Counted from the first letter of the stretch, positions 20,761-32,845 are shown. The stretch is DNA of 64,000 nt from Pseudorasbora parva (GCF_024679245.1 NC_090196.1:11638782-11702781), one strand, 5' to 3'. Translations and numbers: made by a program. The notes: generated by a model not told the origin, from the letters alone.

Positions 20761-22134
20761 TGGGATTTTGTGATTTATTCCATGAAAATAAAATGACACT
20801 TGTAACCGCTTTAGCTTGACAAGGAAAAAAGACGTGACTTGGTTTCCAACATATTTTATTTTATTTACCACAACAAAGAAAAAAATATGCATATAAAATA
20901 ATATTTGTTTAGCCTACATTTCTCCATGCAGTTCCAGAGAACTCTGCAACTTTGGAATGTTTAGATGGGAACGTTTTTCTCAAATGAAAATATTTGCACT
21001 ATTCGGACTATCGGAATCAAAATAGCTAAAACACAATAGCCATATACAGCTAGAATTATTAAACAATTTATTTACCCGGCTCGAGGACTTTTGTGAGAAT
21101 AGCCCATATAGGTTTCGTTTCACATTAATCGAGTTTTGATATAGCCTAATCTATAAAACAATTAATTTTGTTCGATTGAATGGCTGCATTAAAAATAAAA
21201 ATAGGCTATACAATTGTAGGCTAGCCTATGATGTTTAAACACTGATGATATAGTCTAGCTAAGGCTAATGTTTGATTATGTTAATGAAAACTATAAAATG
21301 TTACTTAATAAATAAAGATATTTTAATATTTCAAATATAGCCATTCTTTCATATTATTTTTTTCTCGCATAAGAAAAAAATAATATAGGGAACGGTTGAC
21401 AGACATGATATTATGGCAACAGCACCATCTTGTGTAGCTTATTGAATATGCCCATAGTAGGCTATATGCATAATGCACACGTCATATTTTTATATTTATC
21501 ATATGTGTCACACTGTTAAACTTGTAGGAATAAGTCATTTCATTATTCTACTTTGTCATGAACCAATTTTTCAGAATTAAAGGCAGCAAATTGGTATTGA
21601 CAGGATCTGTGAGTGTCGATTACCACAGCATAATTAGACTCGTAGGACTTACCTCATCGTGTAGAATAAAATCAAACTAAAACTTACTATGTATACACGG
21701 AAAGTCTACAGACATTTATGCTGGAAATTGATTGTTTTATTGGGACTACTTTCGAAGGCGGATGAACTTCTGAATACGCAGGACAGGTTATTAGGGTGGA
21801 TAGGCCTTTAATAAGTCACTTATCCATCCGCCTGTCAAGTAACAGTTTACCGGCGTGGCAGGAGTAAACACAATTAAGGATTTGCACAGTTAAGGTAAGA
21901 ATCTCACGAGTTTAAACACTTAAGATGTTTAAATACGAGATGGTGTGACATTATTTAGAAACCGTGTATGTTCCTTGTAGAAGAAAACGCGCGAATTACG
22001 CGCGAAATAATTTTCTATCGAACCTGGATAGGCTATGTTTCTGCACTCGTGGGATTAGAAAGAAATGGTCTTGGGTGACAACAACATCAAAAAAGCAACG
22101 ATTTTATTGATGTTTCAATAAGAACAAGTAGCTA
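20761..22134. other. intergenic region between convergent myod1 and tnnt3
   Basis: About 1.4 kb, AT-rich, with no exon. It has several TAGGCTA/TAGCCTA heptamers and the perfect hairpin at 21351-21386. A direct GTAGGCTAGCCTATG motif lies near 21216. Confidence 0.45.
21351..21386. repeat. perfect 15-base AT hairpin
   Basis: ATATTATTTTTTTCT at 21351-21365 and AGAAAAAAATAATAT at 21372-21386 are perfect complements around a 6-base loop. It lies between the two convergent poly(A) regions. Confidence 0.85.
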
Positions 22135-22306
22135 CTGGCTTTAAGTCACACTTTATTTACATGACATAAGGAACTAAACAACAGTCCAAGACGATGAAGT
22201 GTGGGTTGATCAACAACAACTACGGAGTCCTGTGCAGTCAGTCAGCACAGAAAGAGGGTGTATCTCCATCATCATTGTGGTGGTCTTGGCCTGCAGGACT
22301 ACGCAC
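22135..22306 (-). other. tnnt3 3' UTR and poly(A) signal
   Basis: Downstream of the tnnt3 stop on the - strand, AATAAA signals are read at 22152-22157 and 22103-22108. The 3' UTR is therefore about 170-220 bases. Confidence 0.65.
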
Positions 22307-23899
22307 TTACTTTCTGCGACGAGCGCCGGCGCCCTTCTTGCTGCTGCAATGCCAAAGCAGTCAAAATGCAACATGTGAGCAAAATCATGTTTTGATTTTA
22401 CACTTGACTGACCGACTGACCGAAGTAAAAAAACTTAAAACACTAACATTTAAATTAATTCATTTACATTTACACCACAGCATGTTCAAACCAGGCTTAA
22501 AGGGTTAGTTCACCCAAAAATGGAAATTCTGTCATTAATTACTTTTAATTAATGACCTTTGTTCATCTTCGGAACACAAATTAAGATATTTTTGTTGAAA
22601 TCCGATGGCTCAAATGTCTTCATTGACACCAATGTCATTTCCTCTCTCAAGATACATAAAAGGCACTAAAGATGTTGTTACAAGCCCATCTCACTACAGT
22701 GGCTCAACAATAATTTTATGAAGCGATGAGAATAGTGTTCGTGCACAAACCACCCCCCCCCCCCCCCCCCCCCCTAAAATTTAGGGCCTAAATAACGACT
22801 TATTGTGATGGGCTGATTTCAAAACAAAGCTTTGAACCATTATGAATCAGCTTAACAGCATGATTCATGATTCGGATACCGTGTGACTTGTCAAACCACC
22901 AAACTGCCGAAATCACGTGACTTTGGCGATCCAAATCATTAATCGTTCAGAAGATGAACGGGGGTCTTACAGGTGTCCAATGACATGAGGATACGTTAAG
23001 TAATTAATGAGAGAATTTAAAATTTTGGGGTGAACCTACCCTTTAACTTAGCCCTACTGTCACAATATCATAATGATGTTTTTTGGCAGCACCAATCAAA
23101 AACTAATCTACAATACAGACAACTACTCAAATAACTAAACATTATTTACATTAGTTTGGTTTGTCTGCTCATCAGTCCTGGAGCAATGTGTAAATCCCTA
23201 CTGTCCTTTTCTTCTTGGTTAGAGTTTCCATTTATTTTCGTGTGTTATTACAGGGTTAGTTCACCCAAAATATATTTGCAATATAACTGATCATTTAAAA
23301 ATTAAAGGGTTAGTTCAACCAAAAATTAAAATTAGCCCAATTTTGCACCCAAGGTTAATAAAGGCCTTCTGAAGCAAAGTGGCCCATTTGTGTAAGAAAA
23401 ATATTAATATATAAAACTTAATAATGTAAATTATCTAGCTCCCACCAGAATGCCTTCTGTATTCAACTTATGGAAAAAGTGTAGCGGCTCTCGCAGTTCA
23501 TAATGCTTATGCTACAGCGTCTGACGGCATTGCACAGTGTTATGTTTTTTCCCCCCAAAAGGGTGGAAACTCGATATTGTACTTTATAATGTGTTAAATA
23601 TGGATATTTGTCTTAGACAAATTCATCGCTTCAGAAGGCCTTTATTAAACTCCTTGAGCCACGTGGAGCAGTTATATGATGAATTTAGATGCACTTTTAT
23701 GGACTTCAAACACAACACAACAGTCACTGCCATTATAAAGCTTGGAAGAGCCAGGACATTTTTAAAATAACTCTGATTGTATTCGTCTGAAAGAAAAATA
23801 TCATATACACCTAGGATGACTGGGTGAGTAAATCATGGGCTAATTTTAATTTTTGGGTGAACTAACCCTTTAATATTTAAATGATATTGCAAATATATA

Positions 23900-23953
<54 letters not shown>

Positions 23954-26900
23954 TTTTTAATATTCTCAAAAACCTCTGCCTTACCCAATTGTAAGTTAAT
24001 TATGATAATAATTAGTAACTATTGTATTTTTATTATTACATTTTAAAATGTATTAAATAATTATAATCTATTAAAAAGTTAATATTTTTTTCAATAGGAA
24101 GTAATAATGTTTTCTGTGATATTAAGAATGTGACTCTTTGCATTTTATGGTTTACATGCCAAATAAGTTGCACTTGATGGACGATAGAGAAACACAATGA
24201 ACGGATGGTGATTTTCTGTTTCTGCATATTGATAAGAATTTGACCAATTAGTAAAATGTATTACAAATGTCTCTATGTATACAAATCTGCAGATTATCAT
24301 GTTACTGGTCTCAGAAAGTGAGTGCAGTGTTCTTGTTTGTTAAACACAACACCGTTTTTAACTAAAAACAGCATTTTATATCATTTTTTGCGAATTAGTG
24401 TGAATGGGGATCTTGCGAAAACGGCAAAGGAAAACTTCTCTGTTTTTAGTACATCGTTGTCACAGAAGATCTGGCAATGCACTGCAGCAGTCATACACAG
24501 GCCATGCACAGCAGGGGGCGCTATAATATTCAAAAACCCGCAACTTACAATTTGCCGAGCTCCTCCACTCTCTTGCGCAGTGTAGTAATCTGTTTAAGAT
24601 CAGAGATTTATCAGTGATGATGACAATTGGATGTATAGGTTCATATGTTTCTTGTCCTCTTGTCTATTTCGCCATTTGTTTTCTCACCTCATACTTCTGT
24701 TTCTTCAACCTCTCTGTGTGCTCAAATTTCTCAGATTCCAGGGTCTTTATCCACTCAAACAGCTCCTGTGCTTTTTCTCTGAAGTCCAGGACACAAGACA
24801 TAATTTAGAAAGACCGATAGACCGACTGACAGTTTACACAGCCTTGCTTTAACACTTAGGAGTTTAACTCACTTCAGTTTGTCCTCGCCGAGATGGTCTA
24901 CGTTGAGTGGCTTGCGTCTGTCAGCCAGGATCTTTTTCTTCTTTTCTCTCTCTGTCTGTTTTTTGCCACCTTTCTTGGAGTCAGCCTAAAGGACAAACAG
25001 ATCCTAGGGGTTTTAGTCATAGTGTTTTTAATTCATTCTCCTCAGTTAATTTGAACTGTTTTGAATAGAGTTGACCTTCTGCAGGTAGCTGCTGTAGTTG
25101 GTGCCCATATTGGACAGAGCTGACTTCTTCTTGGCATCTTCCTCTGCTCTCTTCTTAGCATCTGCCTCCTCTTTCCTCAGCCTCTCCTCCTGTAGGAACC
25201 ATCAGGACACTGTCAGTTAGTGATCGAATGAATTTTGTTAAAATTTGATGGCCGGTGCCGCTATTTCAGACCTGTAGATCTTTGGCTTTGTTCTGAAACA
25301 GGGACTTAATTTGTTACAATTGTTACAAAACCTTATTTAAATGATCTCAGCGCATGTCGCAAAAGCATTTAGGGCGTGTCCGAATGCACTTTTGCTAGTT
25401 TAACAGTGAAAAAACGGTCGACACACCAGGCACATGGTCTAAACGGGTTGTACCCATTCTCTTAATGAGTAATGGGTGTGTTTTGGGCGTAACAATCAGT
25501 CTTCACTTCGTGCAATAAACCAATCAGTCTCATCTCCCATTCACTTTGAAAGCCAGTTGTGCTGAACTCTTCTCCAGAGAGGAATCCTTTTATTTTTAAT
25601 ATTTAAAAATGTTTTTGTGTTGCTGCGCGTCCCTGTGTGTAATGAGCAGAGTGTGCGCGAGTTGTCCCGCCTATAGGTACATATTACTAACACGCTCTTT
25701 AAATAATGAAAATAAATAAATACTGTGCTATTGACTTTAGACTAGGTTTGTGTTAGTCAATGGCGCAGTCCTTTAGCCTAGAAATCTATATGCACCCCAG
25801 CGGCAGCAAATCTAATCTGCCGCGAGTATCGTCTAGCAACTCTCAAAGCACGTCTGAGCTGTAAAAACCAAACTCTGGTCAGGCCAATCACATCGTGTAT
25901 AGAGTCGGTGGGCGGGGCTTAACATAATGACGGCCGAGTTGCGCTTGCGTGCTACTAGTAAACACAGAAGACCGTGACTCTTGAAGACTTGGAGTTAAGC
26001 TTTTCTCTGAGAAAAAACAAAGAACGGCACTGAAGTCATTCTTAAAAAGGGAAGATGTGTTCGGAGTTTTGCCAACCGGATACGGCGAAAGTTTAATCTG
26101 TCAACTAGCTCTGCTTCACCTTGATTGCTCTGGTTGGTTACAGTAGCGCTGTAAAACACCAGGTTTGGTTTGCTTTCACAAGGCGACTTTTCAATTCGTA
26201 CCAAAATGTTTCGTTTTTTTACATAATATTTACTAAATTAGGATTAAATAATAGAAAAATAAATGTGACAAAATTATTTTATTAAAAAACTGTAAATTAG
26301 ATACTTTTAATAGCAACATCCTGATTCTGTCACTACCGCTAATTTTGATGCTTTTGCTAGAAGATGGACACTAGAGGTCAGTGATACACACCTCACGTCT
26401 CGCCTGCCGCTCCTTATCCTTTTCAGTTCGAATCCTCAGCTGCTCGGCTCTCTCAGATCTGCGCTTCTCCTGTTTGAAGGACACACACATGTTCATTTAC
26501 AACTTTCTGAAAAAGATCCAACGAATATCTTAACCGTTTTACTTCTCGAGTGATGACTCACAATTCTGTCCTTGAGGGCGATGAGTTCCTCCTCCTCCTT
26601 CTTCCTGTGCTCAAAGTGAGCATCGATGAGGCATTGCAGCTCAAGTGTATCCTTGTTCTGGCGTTTCTTCTGAATGTCCTGCGTTCAGACACAAGAAGCA
26701 ATGTGGTTATCTCACTAATAAATATGTGGCCATTTTAAAGAGTGACAAAGATTAACAAAATCTTACATCAAAGTCCACTTTCTCACCATCTGGGATCTTG
26801 GGTGCGTTTGGCCTGGAGTCAAAAAAATAAAATGAGCATTATATCTTTAAAGTCATTTTGATTAATGTGCAAATATAGTTTGTAATACTTACTTGTACTT

Positions 26901-27333
26901 TGGCTTCTCTTCTGGTTTAAGAGTGAAGAGGAGAAAAGTATATGGGTTATTGGGAAGTCCATTTAACAATACAGTTAATGGTACACAGCAATGTTAAAAT
27001 GTTGGAAAATGTAATTATTAATAAAGATTATTTATTTGAAAAAAGTTATTAAGTATCTACATTGATTTTAGAACAAACATCAAAGCACAGCCATAATTCT
27101 CAGAAACTCCTTTTTAAACATAAAAATTTAACTTGTTACAATTGAAGAAATGTGAATTTCATTATAGAATTAAATAATATACTAAAGACAAAATGGATTT
27201 TAAACAATTATATATTAATATTAAAAATGAATGTATTTAAATATTTAGAGCTAAATGTGTCCAATTTAAATGTAAAAAAGTAAATCTTTATTATTATAAT
27301 TTTTTTATTAATAATTTTGAATCTTCAATAAAA

Positions 27334-27387
<54 letters not shown>

Positions 27388-28560
27388 TTGAAGAGGGGGC
27401 TTCTTCTTCTGAAACAGCAGCTGCTCCTTGAAATAAGTTGGTCAGTTTTTGGGTACATGCCATGCAGAGCAAACTCAAAAAGCGTGTCACGACACAGTTG
27501 TTATCAATTAATATTATTTCACCCATTTCAATTCATAGCCTAGTCTGTGAATAGGTTATTGCCCAGAATTATACAGAATATGATTCTGAAAATATTCTGA
27601 GGACTCTAGCCAATCATTGCAGTTTTTGCAGTCTTGCTCCAATAAGCCACCCTTGAGAATGGACAGCATTATAGATGTTGTCCACTAGGAGGAGACTCCA
27701 GACAACTGTAACACGGGACAACAAAAGTCCCTTTAAAACGATAAAGCGAGATACTTCTGTATTCTACATACCTCCCTCTTCAATGACAGCAAGCAATAAA
27801 CAAGAAAAGAAAACAAGAACAGATTAGATATTATTCTGAACTGTAATACCACCGGTGGGGCCGAATCCGCCAACATTAAAAATAAATGGATATCAACTTT
27901 TAAAAATATAAATACCTTCCTTATTTATGTCCTATTGTATTTGTTTACATTTATATATTATTTTACATAAATCTATTTACACATTTAGTTATTTATAAAT
28001 TTGTATTTCTGTATGGTAATGGGTGGGGGGGGGGCATTTTCCACTTCACATTTTATAATATATACACTACAGATTTAGTGCAAAGGTACGTAACGTATAA
28101 TTTACCTCATTGTGTAATAATATCAATCAAATACAATGTAAAGATAATAACTCAGAGATGCAGACTGTTCAAGAGATATGTAGACATATAAATATGAAGA
28201 AGTTGTTACTATCTTTTACTAACTATTGTTGGATTGCACAGTTATTACATATTGCCTGTAGTGACTGCCTACACCATGTTGATGTTCTAACAACAAGAAC
28301 GTTTATAGGGAGAAACGGTGAACGGATTCATAACATTGTTTCAAAAAAATGTAAATGCTTTGCCAATAATAAGATGTTGAAAAATTGTACTCACCCTCGA
28401 AATGCTCGCTGTAAAAACAAAATAGAATACAAAAGCCTGATTATGCCCTCTTAGTGTACTTACAAATACAGTTCAGTACGCACAGAAACGCGTATTAAAT
28501 TTAAATTGGACAGCAAAATGACAAACGCTGTGATACTTACACATCTTCTGTGTCTGACAT
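22307..28560 (-). CDS. tnnt3: troponin T, fast skeletal muscle type (12 coding exons, 231 aa)
   Basis: Tropomyosin-binding subunit of the troponin complex on sarcomeric thin filaments. Coding exons on the - strand: 28541-28560 (ATG, MSDTEDV), 28395-28408, 27772-27777 (6-base microexon), 26893-26911, 26767-26812, 26562-26678, 26392-26469, 25076-25189, 24873-24985, 24688-24778, 24549-24589 and 22307-22343. They sum to 696 bases with GT-AG borders and consistent phases. Features: very short acidic N-terminus (1-14), then [19 protein letters not shown] (about 24-41), the highly charged Glu/Lys/Arg helix (about 55-125), SSYLQKAD, then the coiled I-T arm around [20 protein letters not shown] and [10 protein letters not shown], ending ARRRK. 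The short variable N-terminus and the alternative-splicing habit of the family mean other isoforms may exist. Fish have tnnt3a and tnnt3b; I do not choose between them. Confidence 0.93.
22497..23045. mobile_element. TTAA-flanked TIR element in the last tnnt3 intron
   Basis: Ends TTAAAGGGTTAGTTCACCC and GGGGTGAACCTACCCTTTAA are inverted repeats bordered by TTAA. A run of about 24 C residues lies at about 22754-22776. Non-coding. Confidence 0.75.
23302..23873. mobile_element. second TTAA-flanked TIR element in the last tnnt3 intron
   Basis: Ends TTAAAGGGTTAGTTCAACC and GGGTGAACTAACCCTTTAA are inverted repeats. The arms extend inward through TTAAAATTAGCCCA against the reverse complement TGGGCTAATTTTAA. 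A partial end, GGGTTAGTTCACCC, precedes it at about 23253. Confidence 0.75.
23899..23951. repeat. (TTA)n microsatellite
   Basis: About 50 bases of TTA repeat in the last tnnt3 intron. Confidence 0.95.
25340..26215. repeat. dispersed repeats in a tnnt3 intron
   Basis: The intron between the exons at 25076-25189 and 26392-26469 is GC-richer than its neighbours. Segments such as GGTCGACACACCAGGCACAT and CAGCGGCAGCAAATCTAATC look like common cyprinid dispersed repeats. That is recognition from memory, not a search. There is no coding sequence. Confidence 0.4.
27339..27408 (-). pseudogene. putative dead tnnt3 exon abutting a (TA)n array
   Basis: On the - strand a good acceptor (CTGTTTCAG) is followed by 22 bases (27408 down to 27387). 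Read in the phase left by the preceding microexon, they encode EEEAPSS, typical of the acidic variable region of fast troponin T. A (TA)n array (27386-27339) follows at once where a GT donor should be. Reading through gives Ile-Tyr repeats and then a stop. Probably a former alternative exon that lost its donor. Confidence 0.5.
27415..28394. other. tnnt3 introns, no further exon seen
   Basis: Apart from the microexon at 27772-27777, I find no additional exon here. A frame at 28110-28454 spans the second coding exon by chance. A G-run of about 11 lies at about 28024. Confidence 0.4.
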
Positions 28561-28580
28561 GGTGATAATGGACTTTGAGA

Positions 28581-29168
28581 CTAAAAGAAAATGAGGGAAT
28601 GAAGCACAAATCAGAACCTCAAGTGAAGACTGCAATGAGACTGCTATCAAAATCAAAGTCTCTATATATTGAAAGAATATATATGATTCATAAACCTGTC
28701 ATGAAAATCCCTTTCCAAACTTTTCCCTGTTGCCCCTTAGTTCTGAACTACTGGGGCTTTTGCAAATGAAATAACCAATACTATCACTGAGGACTCTGTA
28801 TATGTAGGATGCAAATTCTGATGATATTCCATTTATGTAGATAGTATTCTAGAATATGTATTAAAATATTGGGAAAAATTACCTATTTGATAGTAGTCTG
28901 CAGTTTCTCAAAAGATGTGTGAAGTAATTTTAGGTAAGCATTGACCAAATTTTATTATTAGCTGACCTGTGACCTGGTTAACTCTTGATCAAGCATAAAT
29001 TACCATACTTATACATAACCTTGTTTTCCACTTTGCCTGATAGATTATTGGCCTTGTCAGGATGGTTAAAGTCATTAAAACGATCAATAGTAAGGCACTT
29101 TCCTTTGGAACATGTTTTTAAATAGACAAAACATGTGGTAAACAAATGCATATCTTAAAAAATTAAAT

Positions 29169-29261
<93 letters not shown>

Positions 29262-29819
29262 TTCGTAAAAAAAATCAATACAAAATACTACAAAATCTGA
29301 AATAATTACAGGGGTTGATGATTTTAAAAATTCTAATCACTTATGAATAATAATGGATGTGAGCAATACATAAAAGCATCTAAGGGCAAAAAGAATTTGA
29401 CAAGACAGCTGCACTTAATAGGCCCAGACATTGTTCAGGATCCAGTTTCCAAGTTCCATCTCAAGTTTTTTTTTTCTCTTCTATATTTGGACATAGACTA
29501 TTACGATCATATAGATAAGATCATGTCATTCAGATGACTTAAAATAAATTATACATCAATTTAAATACAGTTTTAAAGCTAGCCAGCTTTATTTTATATA
29601 TATATATGTATATATATCAAATTTAGAACTAAGAATCCATAATTATCTTTTAACGTAATACATCAGGTTATATGAACTCCGCAAGTTTGTGTAAACCCCT
29701 GATGAGTTTACAGGCTAATTATCACAAATTGTCTTGGTTTAACTCACTCACAACTATGCACAATTTTTCAGGATTTCTCAATTTCCTCACCCACTCCTCA
29801 TGCCCTCCTTTATCCTTAC
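28581..29819 (-). other. tnnt3 intron 1
   Basis: The intron runs from the acceptor TTTTAG at 28586-28581 up to the probable exon 1 donor at 29819. It is AT-rich and contains a GATA-type tetranucleotide array. No other exon is supported. Confidence 0.5.
29171..29261. repeat. (GATA)n microsatellite
   Basis: About 90 bases of pure GATA/TAGA repeat in tnnt3 intron 1. Confidence 0.97.
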
Positions 29820-29930
29820 CTCAGAAAAGCTGACAGAAGTGAGCTCCCTGCTGGCCGAGACTGGCTGTAAAGTTCAGCAAACATTCATTTCTGTTATAGT
29901 GACACATGATCTGAGGAAATTTCCCATTGG
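29820..29930 (-). promoter_or_regulatory. probable tnnt3 untranslated exon 1 and core promoter
   Basis: On the - strand a stretch ending CAGCTTTTCTGAG is followed by the donor GTAAGG (29819-29814), a typical troponin T untranslated first exon, about 29866-29820. CTATAAC lies about 30 bases upstream (29899-29893), and a CCAAT box (ATTGG on +, about 29926) and a CACATG E-box (about 29902) lie further up. The transcription start is inferred, not seen. Confidence 0.5.
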
Positions 29931-30465
29931 TGGAGATTCCATAGTGGGAAGGGTTAAAAAGGGAAGGTCCAAAACTTGGCCCATGCACTGAATAAGGAGA
30001 TGAATGAGGGTTGAAGGAAATGTAACAGAGGTGTAAGTTTGGAGGAGTGAGTCCAAACACTGTTGCTATATTTGCTGTGGTACTACGCAAGCACAATTAA
30101 GACAAGGGGTGAAGGTGAGTGTGATGAGCTTAGATTTTGGGGTTATTTTCCACATAACAGATAGATTGTTTGGATGAGGTTTTGGGGTGTGCCTCAGGGC
30201 TCACTCCCAAGTCAACATATGTTGTGTTTTGGACACCTTACCTTTTTTCACTATAAAGGCCTGAAGGTCACTAATATGCCAGTAAATGTTTGTAAAATAT
30301 TTTAAATTACATTCAATAATTAGGTGAAACCTAAGGCTTTATTCTCTGTTGGTATTCCAGCCTTTCAATATTACTTAATTTGTATAAATATAAACACAAT
30401 AACAGGAAATACAATTAATAAATACTCATTAAAGTTAATAAATAAATAAATAAATACAATTTTTA
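29931..30465. other. upstream of tnnt3, no gene seen
   Basis: Moderately GC-rich to about 30230, then AT-rich. It could hold distal tnnt3 control elements, but I see no decisive motif. Confidence 0.35.
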
Positions 30466-31163
30466 AATTAGGGCTGTCAAAATGAACATTTTATTTTTTA
30501 ATAAATGTTTTTATGTTTAAGGCATTCAAAAATGTTAACACAATTACGCAGGATTCATTATTTTCTGCCATCTTTTGGCTACACAACAGTACTGTATATG
30601 ATCATGCTGTCATTCATTACAGTGTGAACTCATTCTGTATGATTTATTAACTTGTTTCCTCATGGGGAACTCAATTTAGCCCTTATTTTCACATCCCCAC
30701 AGGATAGAAAAAAAGTGCTGAGCAAAATTTGATATTTATTACAATAGGTTTACATGAATTCACTTAAAATAAAAGTTATATATTTTTAAGCCTATTAAAT
30801 GTTAACATTGATAGCTTTCGGTTAAATTGTAATGTTGAATGGCTATAATTAATAGCTAAAACAGAAAAAAAAATAATAGAGTCATCAGTATCAGTACTGG
30901 TATCAGTGATACTGGCCTTCATTTATAGCACTTAGTAAAATGATGCCATTAAACAAATATTTTAAAAATACAGTTTTTATGTTGTTACTCTCAGGTTGTT
31001 ACATTATTTTAGAGATTTAGTGTGAACATATTACAATATAAAATATATTAAAAACTTTAATGTTAGGTGTGATTAATCTCAAATAGTTGCAGAAAATTGC
31101 ATTTAATTGCATTGTTGCATTGTATTTAATTTTTTTTTTTGTATTGATTGACATCACTAATTT
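30466..31163. mobile_element. non-autonomous element with GGGCTGTCAA-type ends
   Basis: The left end AAATTAGGGCTGTCAA and the right end ATTGACATCACTAATTT form an imperfect inverted repeat. It belongs to the family at 1719-2938 and 53376-55890. No coding frame. Confidence 0.6.
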
Positions 31164-31309
31164 AAATAAGTAAAGTAATACATTTACATATATAAGAGGC
31201 TAGTAAAACCACTCAGAGTATTCTGCATACAGTAGATTTATGAATTTTACCAGTTAGTTATGATCCATAGTCTTATATCTTATATCCATGATCTTATATG
31301 TTGCCTAGC

Positions 31310-31992
31310 AGCGTGGGGGAGAGGACGCTGGCGTTGCCTGTTCGCCTCTTCTCCACCCACAAATCATGTTAATGTACAGTTAGATTTAGATTTTGTTTTG
31401 TTTTCTTGTGGCTGTGACTAGTCAAATGGTCAGGGCTGCAGTTGGGACTGTTGTGATTGCTGGCGGCTGCTGAGAAGACGTTCGTTGTTTGCCGTTTTCC
31501 ATCGCTTCTCTGTTGTTTTTGTTTGGATTGTTGTGGTTGCTTCCGAAGGCTTTGAAGGACGTTTTGTGTTGCTCGCTGCGGCTGCTTGCTGGTGGTCTCC
31601 CTCGGGCTTGGGCTGTCAAGGGATGTTCCCTTGGGCTGTGTCGCTGTTCCGTCTTGCATTGTGGCCTTCTCAGAGGCCTGAGAACTTGGTTTACCTCCTG
31701 CATTGTGCTGCGGCGATCCCCTCCATCTGGTCTTCAGCTGTCATGCCTCGACGACATCATCAGGACACTGCCGAATATGCAATATGTAGCAACAGAGCCA
31801 CTAGCGCTGGGAGAAATGTAAAACATGGAATGGACCTTAGTTTTTAACTGTTATGTGTTGGTTGATTGTTTGTATTATTCTATATTTTTACTTGTTAATC
31901 TTTCTTTTCTTTTCTTTTTTTTTTCCATTGTTGCACTTTGTGATTCTTCGGAATGAAAAGTGCGTTATAAATAAAATCTATTATTATTATAG
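31310..31992 (+). mobile_element. LINE 3' end or LINE-tailed SINE
   Basis: GC-richer sequence from about 31310 ends in a T-rich stretch and the tail TTCGGAATGAAAAGTGCGTT, then ATAAATAAAATC and (TTA)n, the hallmark of L2-type LINE 3' ends. Overlapping open frames (31369-31850, both strands) show no conserved domain. I treat it as a 5'-truncated non-LTR insertion. Confidence 0.6.
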
Positions 31993-32069
31993 TCATAGCA
32001 TCCTGTCGTCAGCCTGTGAGATTGTGTGAGGGATTCTTAATTATTGGATTAACTAGCTTATTTATTTGT

Positions 32070-32150
32070 TTAAGGGATAGTTCACCAAAAAAGGAAAATT
32101 CTGTCATCATTTCCTCACCCTCAAGTTGTTCTGTCGGTTCTGTGATTTTG
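32070..32150. repeat. one end of a TTAAAGGGATAGTTCACC-type element
   Basis: TTTAAGGGATAGTTCACC followed by TTCTGTCATCATTTCCTCACC is a single arm of the common TIR family. The partner arm is not seen nearby. Confidence 0.6.
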
Positions 32151-32576
32151 TCTGTTCTAGTTGAAATAATACTAACGAATTATCACCACACACACACACA
32201 AAATTGTACACTTATACTGACACGAGTGGTGCACACAATGGCAAGCAAACAGCATTTCAGAAAGTGTATTCATCCCTGCCCAAGCTACATATCGGGTGGG
32301 GATACATGCAATATATCGGTAATGCGATATATCACCATAATGAATGTGGACGATATTGTTATCGGGGCACCTCAAAATAATAAAAAATATCGTAAATAAT
32401 AATTTATTAACAATTATTACATTTTTTATAATACACTGAAAGGACAACTCCGGGGAATTTTTAAGTTAATCTTGATCGTTATACCTTTGTGAGTACAGTC
32501 TATAGAAAGAATAAGAAAAATGAACTGGATTGGTGCTTGCAACATGGAGCTATTACAGTTAAAGGTGCCCTAGAAT

Positions 32577-32845
32577 TGTCAGACACAGACAAGGACACAG
32601 AGGGATTAGTGCAAGAGCAAGGTTTATTAACAGAGGTTTCAGACACAGGTGATACTTAATGGGATGGTGACACTCAGACGTAGGACGATGAAGGTGAAGA
32701 CGAAGAGGGAATACAGATGAAGGCTTCTAGGCGGGACAGGTAGTCAATGATGGGTTTGGTGCGAGACCAGACAATGGGAGTGAAGGTGAGTTGGGTTTAT
32801 ATAGTGGTGACTGGTGATGGTGCCCAGGTGTTCAGAATGATGGTG
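32577..32845 (-). repeat. 3' LTR (truncated) of the - strand Gypsy
   Basis: Matches the 36096-36461 LTR with scattered substitutions from TGTCAGACACAG up to TTCAGAATGATGGTG, then homology stops. It lacks the GAT expansion present in the 5' LTR. About 100 bases of U3 are missing. Confidence 0.85.

Noticed and set aside
24549..24589. Ending the tnnt3 protein at the TAA just after this exon
   Set aside because: That TAA lies in a good donor (GTAAGT), and the exon at 22307-22343 supplies the expected FSKK...RRRK terminus in the right phase.
28110..28454. A 114-codon + strand frame across tnnt3 intron sequence
   Set aside because: AT-rich with no domain, and it overlaps a tnnt3 coding exon on the other strand.
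31369..31850. Overlapping open frames of 90-120 codons on both strands
   Set aside because: No conserved domain is seen, and they sit directly upstream of a LINE-type 3' tail.
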